From: Sclerotiophoma versabilis
Taxonomy: Eukaryota > Ascomycota > Dothideomycetes > Pleosporales > Didymellaceae
Assembly: GCA_012274445.1 (NCBI GenBank)
Contig: JAAROD010000007.1
Span: 1-64,000, forward strand
DNA length: 64,000 nt
Direction: 5' to 3'
Position 1 is the stretch's first letter. Every line of letters begins with the position of its first letter. The translations under genes and the position numbers were made by a program. Shown here piece by piece: positions 46,500-57,401 of the stretch. Under the pieces are notes generated by a model. That model saw only the letters and a list, made by a program, of their open reading frames with translations. It had not been told where the DNA came from and searched no databases.

Positions 46500-49400
46500 A
46501 GTAGTAGATCTCCCTACGCACTTAGCTAATTAAGCCTTTTAGATAATACTTAACTGCTCTAATTAAAACTCTCTTTTACCCTGCTACTAAACTAAATAAT
46601 AGGTAAGCTAGTTAACTACAGCTTATAAGCTTTATTAGCTATACTAGCTAGTGCCTACTAGCTGCGCTCTAGAAATAACTAGCCTAATTAGTATATTTAG
46701 CTTACCTAGCATACTAAGCTACGTAATATATAGAATCTTATTAACCTAGATGCCCCTAATACGCTAGGTATATATAAAGAAGCCCCTAAGCTGCTTACTA
46801 TTAGCTTAATTATAGAGCTAGAAGCTGCTAGGCATCTATTAACTAGCTTAACCTATAATAACTGCCTGCACGTATAAGCTACCTATAGCTAGTTTACTTA
46901 ACCTACTAAAGCGTAATTAAGCCCTAAGGTATACAACTATAAGCTTATAAAATATAAAATATAAATAAGTAAGTAGGCTACTAAGGTAGAGCGTCTTTAG
47001 AAACTATAGAACTAGGTTAATACTATAGTAGCTTTATTAATTATCTTACTAGTAATAGTGTAGCTTATTACTAATAATAAGACTATACTATAATTACTTA
47101 TGCAAGCACTATACTAGGAGCTTACTTCTACTATACTAAGTACTAAGAACTACGTTAGGGCAGAGTATAGAGCCTACCTTAGAGTAGCTAGGTAAGAATA
47201 AGCTACTCTATAAGACTAGTACTAGAAGTAGTTATACCTATATATAAGAGCTAAGTCTTATAAGCTTATAGAAGTTAATAGAGAGCTTACTGTTTAAGAT
47301 TTCCTTAATACATTAGGGCATAGAATTACTCTAGAATAGGCTTATACTATATACTAAAGGATTTTCTAGAATACTATCCTAGGGCTTAAAACGCTTAATT
47401 TAGACTAAGTAAGTAGAGTCTTTAGTAGCTTAATGCATAAATATATAATTAGGTTAAGTAAAGATAACCTAAAGGTATTTATAACCTTTAGTAATTAATT
47501 AGACGCTTAAGGAGCTCCTACAGGGAAGCTTAATAGCTTAAGTTTAAAATAAATAGACTATAGTTACCTCTATAAGACTAAGAGTTATATCTACCTATAG
47601 AAACTAATATAGTGCTAAGCACTTAAGACTATAGTAATAGGCTTATCTTTACCTCTATATAGACTAGAAGACTAAGCTTATTAGTAAATACTCTAGAAGC
47701 TTAATTATAGGGAGTTTAAAGACCTTAAGAAGAAAATTAAGTAACTTAACTAGTACTTAAAAACTTACTACTTAATTTAGGCCTTAGGAGGTCCCTAACT
47801 AGTAGCTAGGATACTATAAGTTAAGTTTCTAGAGAATGTATAAGCAGCTCTAATTAACCTAAGAATAATAAGTACTCTTAGTAACACCTAGCTAATAAGA
47901 AAGACTCTAGAAGTGTATAACCTTATAGATTTTAATACTTATCTACTCTCTAAAAGTATAATTCTAGATAATAGAGCTGCTACGCACCTAGTTAACAGCG
48001 CTAAGCACTTTATACCTAGGTCTTTCTGCCTATCTAATTCTAGTAATACTATAGAGGCAGGTACCTAAGCGTTTCCTATAGCAGGCTAAGGAGCTTATTT
48101 ACTAAAGAACGCCCTTTATAGGAAGTACAGCCTATATACTAAGAACCTACTTCTTTAGAATATTATTATAGTTAAAGGTTTCTATATTAATATTATCTTA
48201 GAAGCTTAATTATAAGAAAAGGGGGTATAGTACCTAGAGCTTAATAGTACCCTGCAGGTAGAATATATTAAAGACCTTAATATAAGTATTATATGTGCTA
48301 CTCTGCAGTATACTTATAACCTTACTTTCCTTAAATATAAACCTCTTTCTTACTATCCTATAAGCCTTCTAAATATAGTAATAATAAAATAATTATATAA
48401 CTTCTATCCCTACAGCTTAAGTAAGCGCCTCTAGTATACTAGAGCTAGCTACTTTAGCCTAGAAGCTCTATAAGTACTTATAAAGCACGCGCGCAGTATA
48501 TATATAGCTAGAGTACTCTAGAAGAATTATAAGAGTTATATAATAACCTATACTAAGCAGGTAGTATTATAAAGAAAGTATAAGAAACTAGCTTACCTCT
48601 TCTAGTAAATTAGCTAGAACCTATTTAATATACCGCTAGGCTATAGAAGTAAGTTATAGATACTTTTAATTAAAGAGTACTATAGTAGAAAGCTCTTTAT
48701 ATACCTGCTGCAGGAAAAGACTTAAATTAAAATTCTTTAAGTTCTTACTAATTTTTTAAGCTAGGTAGCTACTTAGTATAAGCTTAAAATCTGCAAGATT
48801 AGCTAAGATAATAATATAGCTATACTACTATAGTAAGGGAGCTCTGTATATAAGCGCTAGGCACTTAATATAAAGATTAATATTAAGTATATACCTTTCT
48901 ATATATATAAGCTAAATAGTATAGTAGAGAGAGATAAACAGGAGATAATTACTAAGTTAATAAAAATAAGAAGTAGTATAAACCTACTTAAGAAGCTCTA
49001 GCTAGAGGTTATTATAGCTACTACGTAGCTCTATAATATAAGTTCTATATACTTAAATAAGCTATATAGCCTAAATAAGAAGCTTAATTAGTAGTTTACA
49101 CAGTACTTTTAATAGTACTAACCTAAGTAGGTAAGAGCACTTATAGCTAATCTAAGACCTAATTAGAGCAGGATATATGCGTATAGCTGCTAAGCGTATC
49201 TCTTAAATAGAGAATAAGTAGCTAGCTATAATAGAAAGAGCTTTAAAGTTACTCTAAGAGGTTATATTAGTTACCTTATTAGTTATTAAGCTTCTAATAT
49301 ATACTATATATAGGTACCCTAACTTAACTAGGTAATTATAATGCGTAACATAACCTTTAATAAGAAGCTCTTTTATAACTAGGTTAATAAGTTAACTATA

Positions 49401-51760
49401 CTTCTAGTTATAGAAGTAGTAGAGGTTATAGAAGTCTTTTATAAGCCTAGTAAGATAGTAGATATAGAAGAAGTAATTAAGCTCTCTATTACTAAGAGAG
49501 AAAATCTATTACTTAAATTACTCTCTATATAATAGCTTAGGGGTAAGCCTTTAAGAGAAGCTTAATTAGTAAAAGGCTAGTCTAGTAATAAGTAAGCTCC
49601 TAAGGTAGAGACTATATAATTAGTTAGCTTAGCTAGTAAACTAATAGAGATCTGCGTAGAGTGCTAAGAACTAGGCCTTCTCTCCTCTAACCTAATACTA
49701 GAACCTAAGCAGCTAGTAGTAAGTAGAGAAGCTCTTATAGAGGAGTACCTGTCTAGAAGCTTATAGAAAGTGCACTTTACTATTAAAGAAGAGAGCCTCC
49801 TAGTAGGTAATAAGGATTGTAACAATTTACTAATAAGAAGACCTAACTCTCTAATTATTCTTATACCTTCTTAGAGATTAATAAGAGTAGGTAAACTAAC
49901 TATAAGCTGTGCTAATTAGCGTAGAACTATTAGCCTACTAATATAATTAAGCTGCAGGCTACGTAACTAAGAGTATAATAAGCTAAGAGAAGATAATAGA
50001 GTAGGCATATATACTATAATAAGCTTAATAGAGTAAGATAGTTACCTTTAGCTACTTAGAAGCTTATTTAATTATATAAATAAGTATAGAAACTAGAGAA
50101 AAGACCTTATTATAATCTACGCAGTTATTGCAGCCTTAGTAATAAGGTTAGAGAAACTATTAGCTAAAAATAAGTAGTAGGTATACTATAACCAGCTCCC
50201 TCTAGTTTCTAATATATAGAAAGAGCTTACTAATTACCCTCTAGGTACTCTATTCTGCTAGGCCTGTATAAAAGAGATTACAACGCTTACTAAGAAAAAT
50301 ACCTAGAAAGAAATAGATAAAACAAGCTCCTAGGCTAGAGCCCTACTGCTTAAATAGGTATTTACTTATAAGCTTAATTAAGATAGCTACTTTATAAAAT
50401 ATAAAGCTAGAATATATATATGTAGAGACCTCTAGGTAAAGAATTTAATTAAGTTAACCTATACTATAACGCTTACTATAAGGTTCTTCTATACTATAGT
50501 TACTATAGCAGCTTAGTTTAATTTAGAGCTGCTATAGTATTATATAAGCAGCGCGTTTCTTAATATAAGCTGCTAAGACTAGCTGCTAGTACTATATAAG
50601 CTGCCTAATAGATTTAAGAAGCCTAAGTAGGTAGTACTACTACTATAGGCTCTATATAATTTCTAGGACTCCCCTATCCTATAGTATAAAAAGCTGTCTA
50701 GCACCTTCTAGAAGCTTAGTTTAATAGTATTAAAAGAAGAGCTATGCTTATTCTTTAATAATAAGCAAAAGATTATCTTACTCTTCTATATTAATAATAT
50801 TCTTCTTACTTATTATAAGAATAATTAAGTAACTGCAGAGCAGTTAATAAGCTTATTAATAGCTAAATATTAGATTATAGATTATAGAGCTGCTAAATAG
50901 TTCTTAGAAGTTTGTATTATATAGAATTAAGTAGCTTAAGTAATAATACTTACTTATAACTTCTATATTAAGAAGCTTACTACTAAGTTTAAGGTTTTAG
51001 AGAAGAGGTTACTCCTAAGCATCTCTTTTTCTATAATTAAGCTTTAGAAGCATATAGAAGAAGCTTTAAAGTAAGAAATTAAGGCTTATTAGAAGTAGGT
51101 AGAGTTAATATTATATACTATAATTATAATATAGCTAGATATTGCGTATACGGCTTCTTAGCTATCTTACTATTTTATAAATTCTAGAGCTGCTTACTTC
51201 TAAGTAGCTACTTAAGTTATTAGCTACCTATATAGAACTAAGTACCTAGGTATATAGTATAGAGCTTATTTAGGCAGCTAGCTTCTTATATACAGAGACG
51301 CTTTATTTACTAATAATAGTAAATTATATTAATTATCTTAGAGGTATATTATATAGCTCTTTAGCAGCCTAATTATATAGAAGGTAGCTAGGTAGTTTAT
51401 AGTAACTACCTTAATAACTAAAGCTAAACTGCTAGCTCTTAAGTATATAGCTAAGAAGAGTACTACTCTAAAGTAATTTCTCTATAAGCTCTGCCTTAAC
51501 CTAGAGGTTACTTAGAAGATATTCTATAATAATTAGTAAACTATATAGTTAGTAGTAGAAGAAAGTAAGTAGCTTACTACCTAGCTGTGCTATATAGATA
51601 TACAGAATATATAGCTTAAATAAGAGTATATAAAAGGTACCTTTATAGTAACCTATATAAAAATAAGTAAAATACCTGCTAATAGGTTAATAAAAGTACT
51701 TCCTAAGCAGGCTTATAAGCGCTTTTTAACCTACCTAAACCTTTATAATATAAATAGTAA
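46500..51760 (+). pseudogene. Copia-B copy 2 gag-pol relic
   Basis: Gag about 46500-47800. The protease follows, with ILDNRAATHLVNS at about 47960-48000, where the family reads LDNGA or LDSGA and RIP has made Gly into Arg. GAG-pre-integrase carries a GFYINII run near 48178 and a GVWYLEL-like stretch near 48215. Integrase about 48420-49600. Reverse transcriptase about 50150-50950 carries KWVFTYKLN-like and ALYNF-like family landmarks, and the YxDD box reads YINN at 50787-50798. RNase H about 51180-51760 carries ITKAKLLALKYIAKKS and YIDIQNI-like runs. The order is that of Copia. TAG/TAA stops are present throughout. Confidence 0.8.
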
Positions 51761-52129
51761 GGTATAATAGGTTATAAGGTTATAAAAAGAGTAGTTAAAA
51801 GAGAGAGTAAATAATTAATTTAACTACTAGAGAGAACAACCTTCTCCTCTTAGGTGCCTGCTACTAAACTCCTAAATCTAGAGCTCCTTCTTTAGTCTTT
51901 ATTAAAACTATAACTCTCTACTAGAAGCTTCTTTATTATATACTAAGTAATATATAGGTCTATAGACCTTTATAAGCTTATTAGTACTAAACTATATTAT
52001 AAAGAAAGAATAGTAACCTATAGAAGTAGTTATACTTCTAAACGCTAGCAGCTTATTAGTAAGAGTAATACTAACTACCTTAAGAAGGCTAGAGCTATAA
52101 GAGCTATTAGTTTATATACTATAAGCTTA

Positions 52130-53320
52130 AGAAGCTCTAGAACCTATATAAAGTAATAAGAGTGCCCTAAAGAGTACTAGAAGCAGTAGTAGGCATAGGG
52201 GCTAGTATTAGCTATATTATAGCACTGCGCAGCTAAGCTATTAACTAGCAGAGCATGCACACAGCCTAAGTAGAGTATAATTCTGCGCTTACTCTGCGCA
52301 GTGCCTATAATAGGCGTAATAGTAGTAGTAGTAGTAGTAGTAGTAGGGGCAGGAGCTAGTAGAGGCAGAGGCAGAGGTAGCAGCAGCAGCAGAGAAGGTA
52401 GCTAGAGGGGGGGCAGCAGCAGCAGGTAAGAGAGGAGGAGGCTAGAGTCTCTAATAGAGCCTAGAGGCCTAGCAGAAGAAGCTTAATTAGCTAAAGCTAA
52501 ACTACTAACACCTAAAGGTAAGACTAAGTAGTAGAGGTAGGTAGTAGGCGCGTAAGGCGTAAGGAGCAGAGTATAAGTAGTAGCAGTATAGTTAGTAGTA
52601 GCAGCAGCAGTATAGTAGTACTTAGTATTAGTAGTAGTAGTAGTAGTAGTAGTATGTGTAAGGCGCTTAGACTTAGGTTCTTTCTATCTAAAGTTAGCTA
52701 AATAGTTAAAAAGAGCCTAGAAAAGCTATATAAGAAGCTTAATTAGAAGCTGTCTAAGCTAGTAGGAAAAGAGCAGCTACTTCCTAGCTATAACTTAAGC
52801 TTAAATAATAGGTTATAAGTAACTTAAGAGGTATAAGAAGCTTAAGAAGCTTATAGTAAGTAGCTAAATAGGTAGAAGAAGCTTAAATTAAGAGTAAAAT
52901 AAGAAAGTACTTATAGCTATAGTAATAGACTTAGAGATAGTTAAAACTAGTAAAAGAGGCTAATTATTATATAATTAGCCCTAGTAAAGGTAAAGTAAGC
53001 TGCTTACTCTGCACTTATACTGCTTATTATTATAAGATATTATATAAAAACTCTAACTGCAAATAAACTAGGTAATAGAAAAGTTAAAATTAAGTAGATA
53101 GTACGTAGTTAAGCTATATATTTTAAGTTAAGTATCTAGTAATATATAGAGCTGCTTAATATTATAAGGTTAAAGTAGAAGTATAAACTAATATAAAAAA
53201 TTTATACTAGTAAAATAAGCTTCTCTAATAATAATTAGAAGCTTAAAATAGCGCCTTATATAGAAAGTATAATAATTACTACTAAATAAAGTAATAAGCT
53301 ATATAGTAGTTTATTAGATA
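52130..53320 (+). pseudogene. Gln-rich accessory ORF relic in Copia-B (sense)
   Basis: After RNase H one sense frame can be followed for about 390 codons without a frameshift, interrupted only by TAG and TAA. Arrays of TAG (52320-52346 and 52632-52651) alternate with surviving CAG (52380-52395, 52420-52430, 52602-52612), so they read as former polyglutamine. Ala/Gly/Glu-rich stretches and Lys/Gln-rich likely coiled coil (52500-52900) follow. Near 52990 a CLLCTYTAYYY segment suggests a former zinc-binding site. Gag or nucleic-acid-binding roles are possible but unproven. The complementary strand would be Leu/Ala/Pro-rich; I prefer the sense frame because of its charge pattern. Function unknown. 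Confidence 0.45.
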
Positions 53321-53353
53321 CTTCTTTATTTATAGAAGACTATCTAGAGAGTA

Positions 53354-53645
53354 TATTATATAAGTAAGCTGCTAGCTTACTGCTAGGCTAAGTAAGGCGT
53401 TAGTGTATTAGAGCTAGGCATTACCTAAAGTATAAGCCTGTGCGCCTAAGCTTATAGCTAACTCTTAAGAAGCTTAGTAGTTAAGCTAACTATAGTTAAG
53501 TAGACCTACTACTGCCTATAAGCTTAATTCTAGAGTTATATAACTAATAATATTTCCTTTATATATAAATAGTTATTATATCTAGATAGATAGGCACTAA
53601 TTAATTATTTAATTACCTAAGTATTATACTATAAGCTTATTAATA
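53354..53645 (+). repeat. Copia-B copy 2, 3' LTR
   Basis: 292 bp, followed by GTAGC (53646-53650). Confidence 0.92.
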
Positions 53646-55600
53646 GTAGCTTACTTCTCTGCTAAGAATTTTAAAGTAGAGGTAAACTATATAATCTATA
53701 ATAAGGAAATACTAGTAGTTATTAAGTACCTACAGGAATAGAATACTAAGCTAAAGTAGGTTAAGAACTTTATAGTTATTATAGAATATAAGAATCTAGA
53801 ATACTTCTATAAATCTAGACTTCTAATAGAATACTATATTTAATAGTTAAGCCTTCTTAGCTAGTTTAACCTAACCTTTATATACTAGCTAGAGAAAGTT
53901 AATAGCTAAGTAGACGCTTTGTCTAGAAGAGAAGAGAATATATCTAATATAGTAGATAATAATTAGAAAAGAACCTAATACTTCTAACTACTCTACCTAT
54001 TTACTATAGTTATATAACCCCCTTTAGAAGAAGAGAAGGTAGAAGCTACAGTATCTTTTACTACCTGCTTCTAAAATACTAACTCTCTCTAACTAGCCTA
54101 ACTAATAATATATAGCTACTTAGTTACTACTTATTTATAAAGATAATAAAGGCTAGTACTAATACTATAGAAGTAGAATAAGAAAACTACAGTTGCACCT
54201 ACTAAAAAATAAAACTAAGTAACTACTAATAAACAGACTTCTATATATATATATAATAGAAGCCCTTATAATAATATAGATATATTTAAGATACTATAGA
54301 CTTAGACTACCTAAATAGATAAAACCTACTAAATAGTAATAGAAGCTATATAAGTAGGCACTTAAAAGTTTCTCTATAGATTAACTTAAAAGTCTTCTAA
54401 GTAGATTACTTACTAGATAAGAAAGGTAGGCTGTGTTATAGAAGAAGAAAGTAGGTACCTAACTTAGAAGTACTAAAGAGATAAATTATAAATAATATCT
54501 ACTACTTACCTATAATAGGGCACCTAGAGTAAGAAAATATATTTACTATCTTATTCTAATTATACTTCTAGCTAGGTATATCCTTAGCACTCTACTAGTA
54601 TATCTCTAACTATAACATCTATAGAAGAACTAAACTCTAGAAGAAACTAAAATAAGGCCTATTAAAACTACTTCTACTACTAAGTTATATATAGAAGAAA
54701 ATCTCTATAAACTTTATTACTAACCTACTAGAAAGTATAAAGAATAATAATCTAATAGTTATTACTAACTAACTCTTAAAGAATATAATTCTAATTTCTC
54801 TTCTAGATATATCTATAGAAATAGTCTCTAATATATTTATCTTCTATAAAGTTATATACTATTAGGTACTAGACGCTATTATTTCTAATTAAGAATTATA
54901 ATTCCTAAGTAACTTCTAGAGAACTATATACTAGATATTAAAGATTACCTAAAGACTATCTTTAGCCTTCTACTTATAAATAGATAGTAGCACTAAACAT
55001 ATAAACTTAGTTATAGAAGCCTACCTCTAAGCCTATATAGACTAGACCTAGAATAACTAGGTATACTAGGTACTAGCAGTATAAATTACTATTAAGAGAT
55101 AAGTAGTAAGTTCTATAGGTATTAGTCTCTTCTTTATCTAGTATAGGTATAATGTAGATACTATGCAGAAAGACCTAGACTTAACTACTAAAAACCTCTA
55201 CTAGAACACTAGAGCTCTAGTAAAAGCAGCAGCTATAATAGTATAAAAGTTTACTAAAACTATAGAATTTATATAGTCTAAGATAGTAGAAGTATAATAA
55301 GCCTAGAAACTCTAAGCTGATAAATACTAGAAAGAAGCACTCTAACTCTATATAGGTAATAAGGTCTAGCTAAAACTAGAAAATAACTTTTCTAATAATT
55401 AGGCTAGCTAGAAGTTAGATTAGAAGAATAGGAAGTTTACTATAATAGAAATAATCTCTCTGTATAATATAAAACTTAATATTAAAAGAAGAATCTACCT
55501 AGTATTCTATATAAACAGGCTCTACCTCTATATAGAAAACTTTCTAGAAGAATAGATAAATAATAACCTATAACTAGGCCTTTAGTAATTATAGGTAATA
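53646..55600 (+). pseudogene. Gypsy-A RNase H and integrase relic
   Basis: The continuation of Gypsy-A pol after Copia-B. RNase H 53646-53960 includes YFSAKNFKVEVNYIIYNKE (from about 53651) and EYKNLEYFYKSRLLIEY (from about 53785). The H2C2 and DDE integrase lies at about 54450-55150, and the C-terminal region (about 55340-55560) carries KVQLKLENNFS and NRKFTI runs like those of Tf1-type integrases. Copy 1 (1-2298, inverted) is collinear over its whole length. The first segment is unusually readable, which makes the Copia-B insertion point unambiguous. Confidence 0.8.
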
Positions 55601-56903
55601 ACAGCTCTTCTACTAAAGAATAAGAGGTTAAGGCTATCTATAAAGAACGCCTATCTAGAATAAATAGTAAGGACTGTTAGTACCTAGTAGTATAGTAAGG
55701 CTATACTTAGAGAACCTAGAAACTAAGGTCTAACTATAAAAAGTTATCTACTCTAGATAGATAGATTATAGAAACAGCTAGAAGCTGTAATACTTAGGGA
55801 AACCTACCCTTAGAATTTTTCTTAGAACTCTCTAGTAGACTCTTCTAGTAAGAGATACTATACTTTTAGATAGAAAGAATAGTATATAGCTACTATATAA
55901 AATAGCTACTATAAAGAGGTAGAGTTCTTAAAAAGAAAATACTATATAAAAAACAAGGAACTATATAATTAGAAGGAGAGAAATATTCTAAGAAAAGAAA
56001 GTTTTATTTACTATACTACTAGAGATTAGTTATTTCTATATAGATACTAATAGAAAAACCTATTATAGAGGTATACTAGAGTACTAAAAATACTAAAGAT
56101 AGATACTAACTAGTTTATAGAATATATCTTCTAATTATTATTAGAGAAATTCTTAACCTAAGTAGTTCTAGTAGCCTCTATAATCTTCTTCTTCTAAGCT
56201 CTAACTATAGAATAGATAGTAGTAGTATTATTTCTAATATTATTCTTAGAAGCGTTATAGGCCTAAGTAAGTATACTTTAAGTTATAGACTATATAATAA
56301 ACACGTTATATAGAGAGTTAAGCTATAAATATTAGCTAGACTAAAATAAAAATAATAATTTCTAAGAAGAAACTTATAAGTAGCTTATTCTAAATAAGAA
56401 TTTCCTTTAGAACCTTATAGTTAAAGTATATCTTCTTTAATATCTACTTCTATAGATCTATACCTTTATAAGTTATACTAAGAATATTATTAGAATTCTT
56501 AAGCTCTTCTTTAACCTTAGCCTTATAGTCTAAGAAGTTAGTATAGTACCTAAGCTTATTACTAGGCTAAGATAGAAGATTTTATATTATTACTAAATTT
56601 TAGTAGTAATAGAGAGTATGCTTATTCTTAGCAGACACTAAGCTAGTAAGAAAGAGAGTATAGTACTTAGAATTAGGCTAAATCTTATAAAGATAGTAAA
56701 TAGTAGTAGTAGACTTAAAAGTCTTATAAGAGGCCTATAGAACTTAAAGATTAGTAACTAACTAGGTAGAAGAGGATATACTTAAAGAATAAAGAGATTA
56801 TAGAACTTACTCTACAGCAGTAGTACTTCTTATACTTATACTTAGAATAAGTTAACTTATCTATATTAATATTATAGAGCTAGTAGTTAAAAGTATACTA
56901 GGT
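55601..56903 (+). other. Gypsy-A 3' region beyond pol
   Basis: About 1.3 kb after the integrase C-terminal region. The part up to about 55944 is confirmed as Gypsy-A by the inverted copy at 1-450. The rest has no second copy in the window. No plus-strand protein domain is visible; a possible antisense frame is listed separately. The 3' LTR expected here is missing because Gypsy-B copy 3 begins at 56904. Confidence 0.6.
56345..56850 (-). pseudogene. Possible antisense ORF relic, Gypsy-A 3' region
   Basis: In the 1.3 kb between the Gypsy-A pol end and 56903, the minus strand has a frame of about 170 codons with roughly a dozen stops, all TAG or TAA. It is rich in Lys, Ser and Asn, with a KAKVKEELKNSNNILS run (around 56510) that looks helical. 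Its position, downstream of pol and antisense, is the same as that of the better supported Gypsy-B frame. Sequence similarity between the two is not evident by eye. It could be chance openness in T/A-rich DNA. Confidence 0.3.
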
Positions 56904-57401
56904 TATTATAATCCTATGCAGACAAAGTAGCATAGTAATTAAGTAGCTAACTAGAGCTCTTACCTATAAGCTAAGGCAGAGCCTAGAAGAATCTCCCTTT
57001 ATATAGTTACGTAATATACTTATTAATAAGTATAATATATATAACTTACTTATTAATAAGTATTATATATTATTGCTTATTAATAAGCAATGCTATATAT
57101 CTTATTAGACTAACCCTAGTTACTTATTAATAAGTATTATCTCCTAGTAAGTATATAGTTAGTAGGAATATAACTCTTATAGTTTATGTTTAACTTAGTT
57201 AATTAAGTTTGTCTTTAGAATCTTAACTCTAACTCTTAAGCTAGATAGTCTACTCTATACTACTTATTATTATACTCTATTATTATAGTATTTTACTAGG
57301 TAATAATCTTAACCCTTATAGACTATTCTGTACTAGCGCTTATCTCTAAGAACTAATATAAATAGTGCTTACAAGCTTTACTTAAAAGTATAACTTTAAC
57401 A
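56904..57401 (+). repeat. Gypsy-B copy 3, 5' LTR
   Basis: 498 bp, TATTATAATCC to ACTTTAACA, uninterrupted; it shows what the copy 2 LTR looked like before the solo Copia-B LTR entered. It keeps the repeated CTTATTAATAAG words. Confidence 0.88.

Larger units (their letters stand above)
46186..53645 (+). mobile_element. Copia-B copy 2, complete (7460 bp)
   Basis: A complete plus-strand Ty1/Copia element inserted in the RNase H region of Gypsy-A copy 2, with GTAGC target-site duplications at 46181-46185 and 53646-53650. LTRs are 292 bp (46186-46477, 53354-53645). Length equals copy 1 (17860-25319) to the base. Order: primer-binding site, gag, protease, integrase, RT, RNase H, then a Gln-rich frame of about 1.2 kb before the 3' LTR. 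Rejoining 46185 and 53651 restores the Gypsy-A sequence as seen uninterrupted at about 2298, which proves the insertion. Confidence 0.93.
35589..56903 (+). mobile_element. Gypsy-A copy 2, carrying Gypsy-B and Copia-B
   Basis: The largest nested unit. Gypsy-A begins with its LTR at 35589 inside Gypsy-G. Gag is split at 36733-43995 by Gypsy-B, and RNase H at 46186-53645 by Copia-B. With the inserts removed the element would be about 6.6 kb up to 56903, still lacking its 3' LTR because Gypsy-B copy 3 starts at 56904. Pol order is protease, RT, RNase H, integrase, C-terminal region, followed by about 1.3 kb of extra sequence. The flank TAAAC (35584-35588) may be the left half of a target-site duplication. 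Copies 1 and 3 of this family lie at the two ends of the window on the minus strand. Confidence 0.8.
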
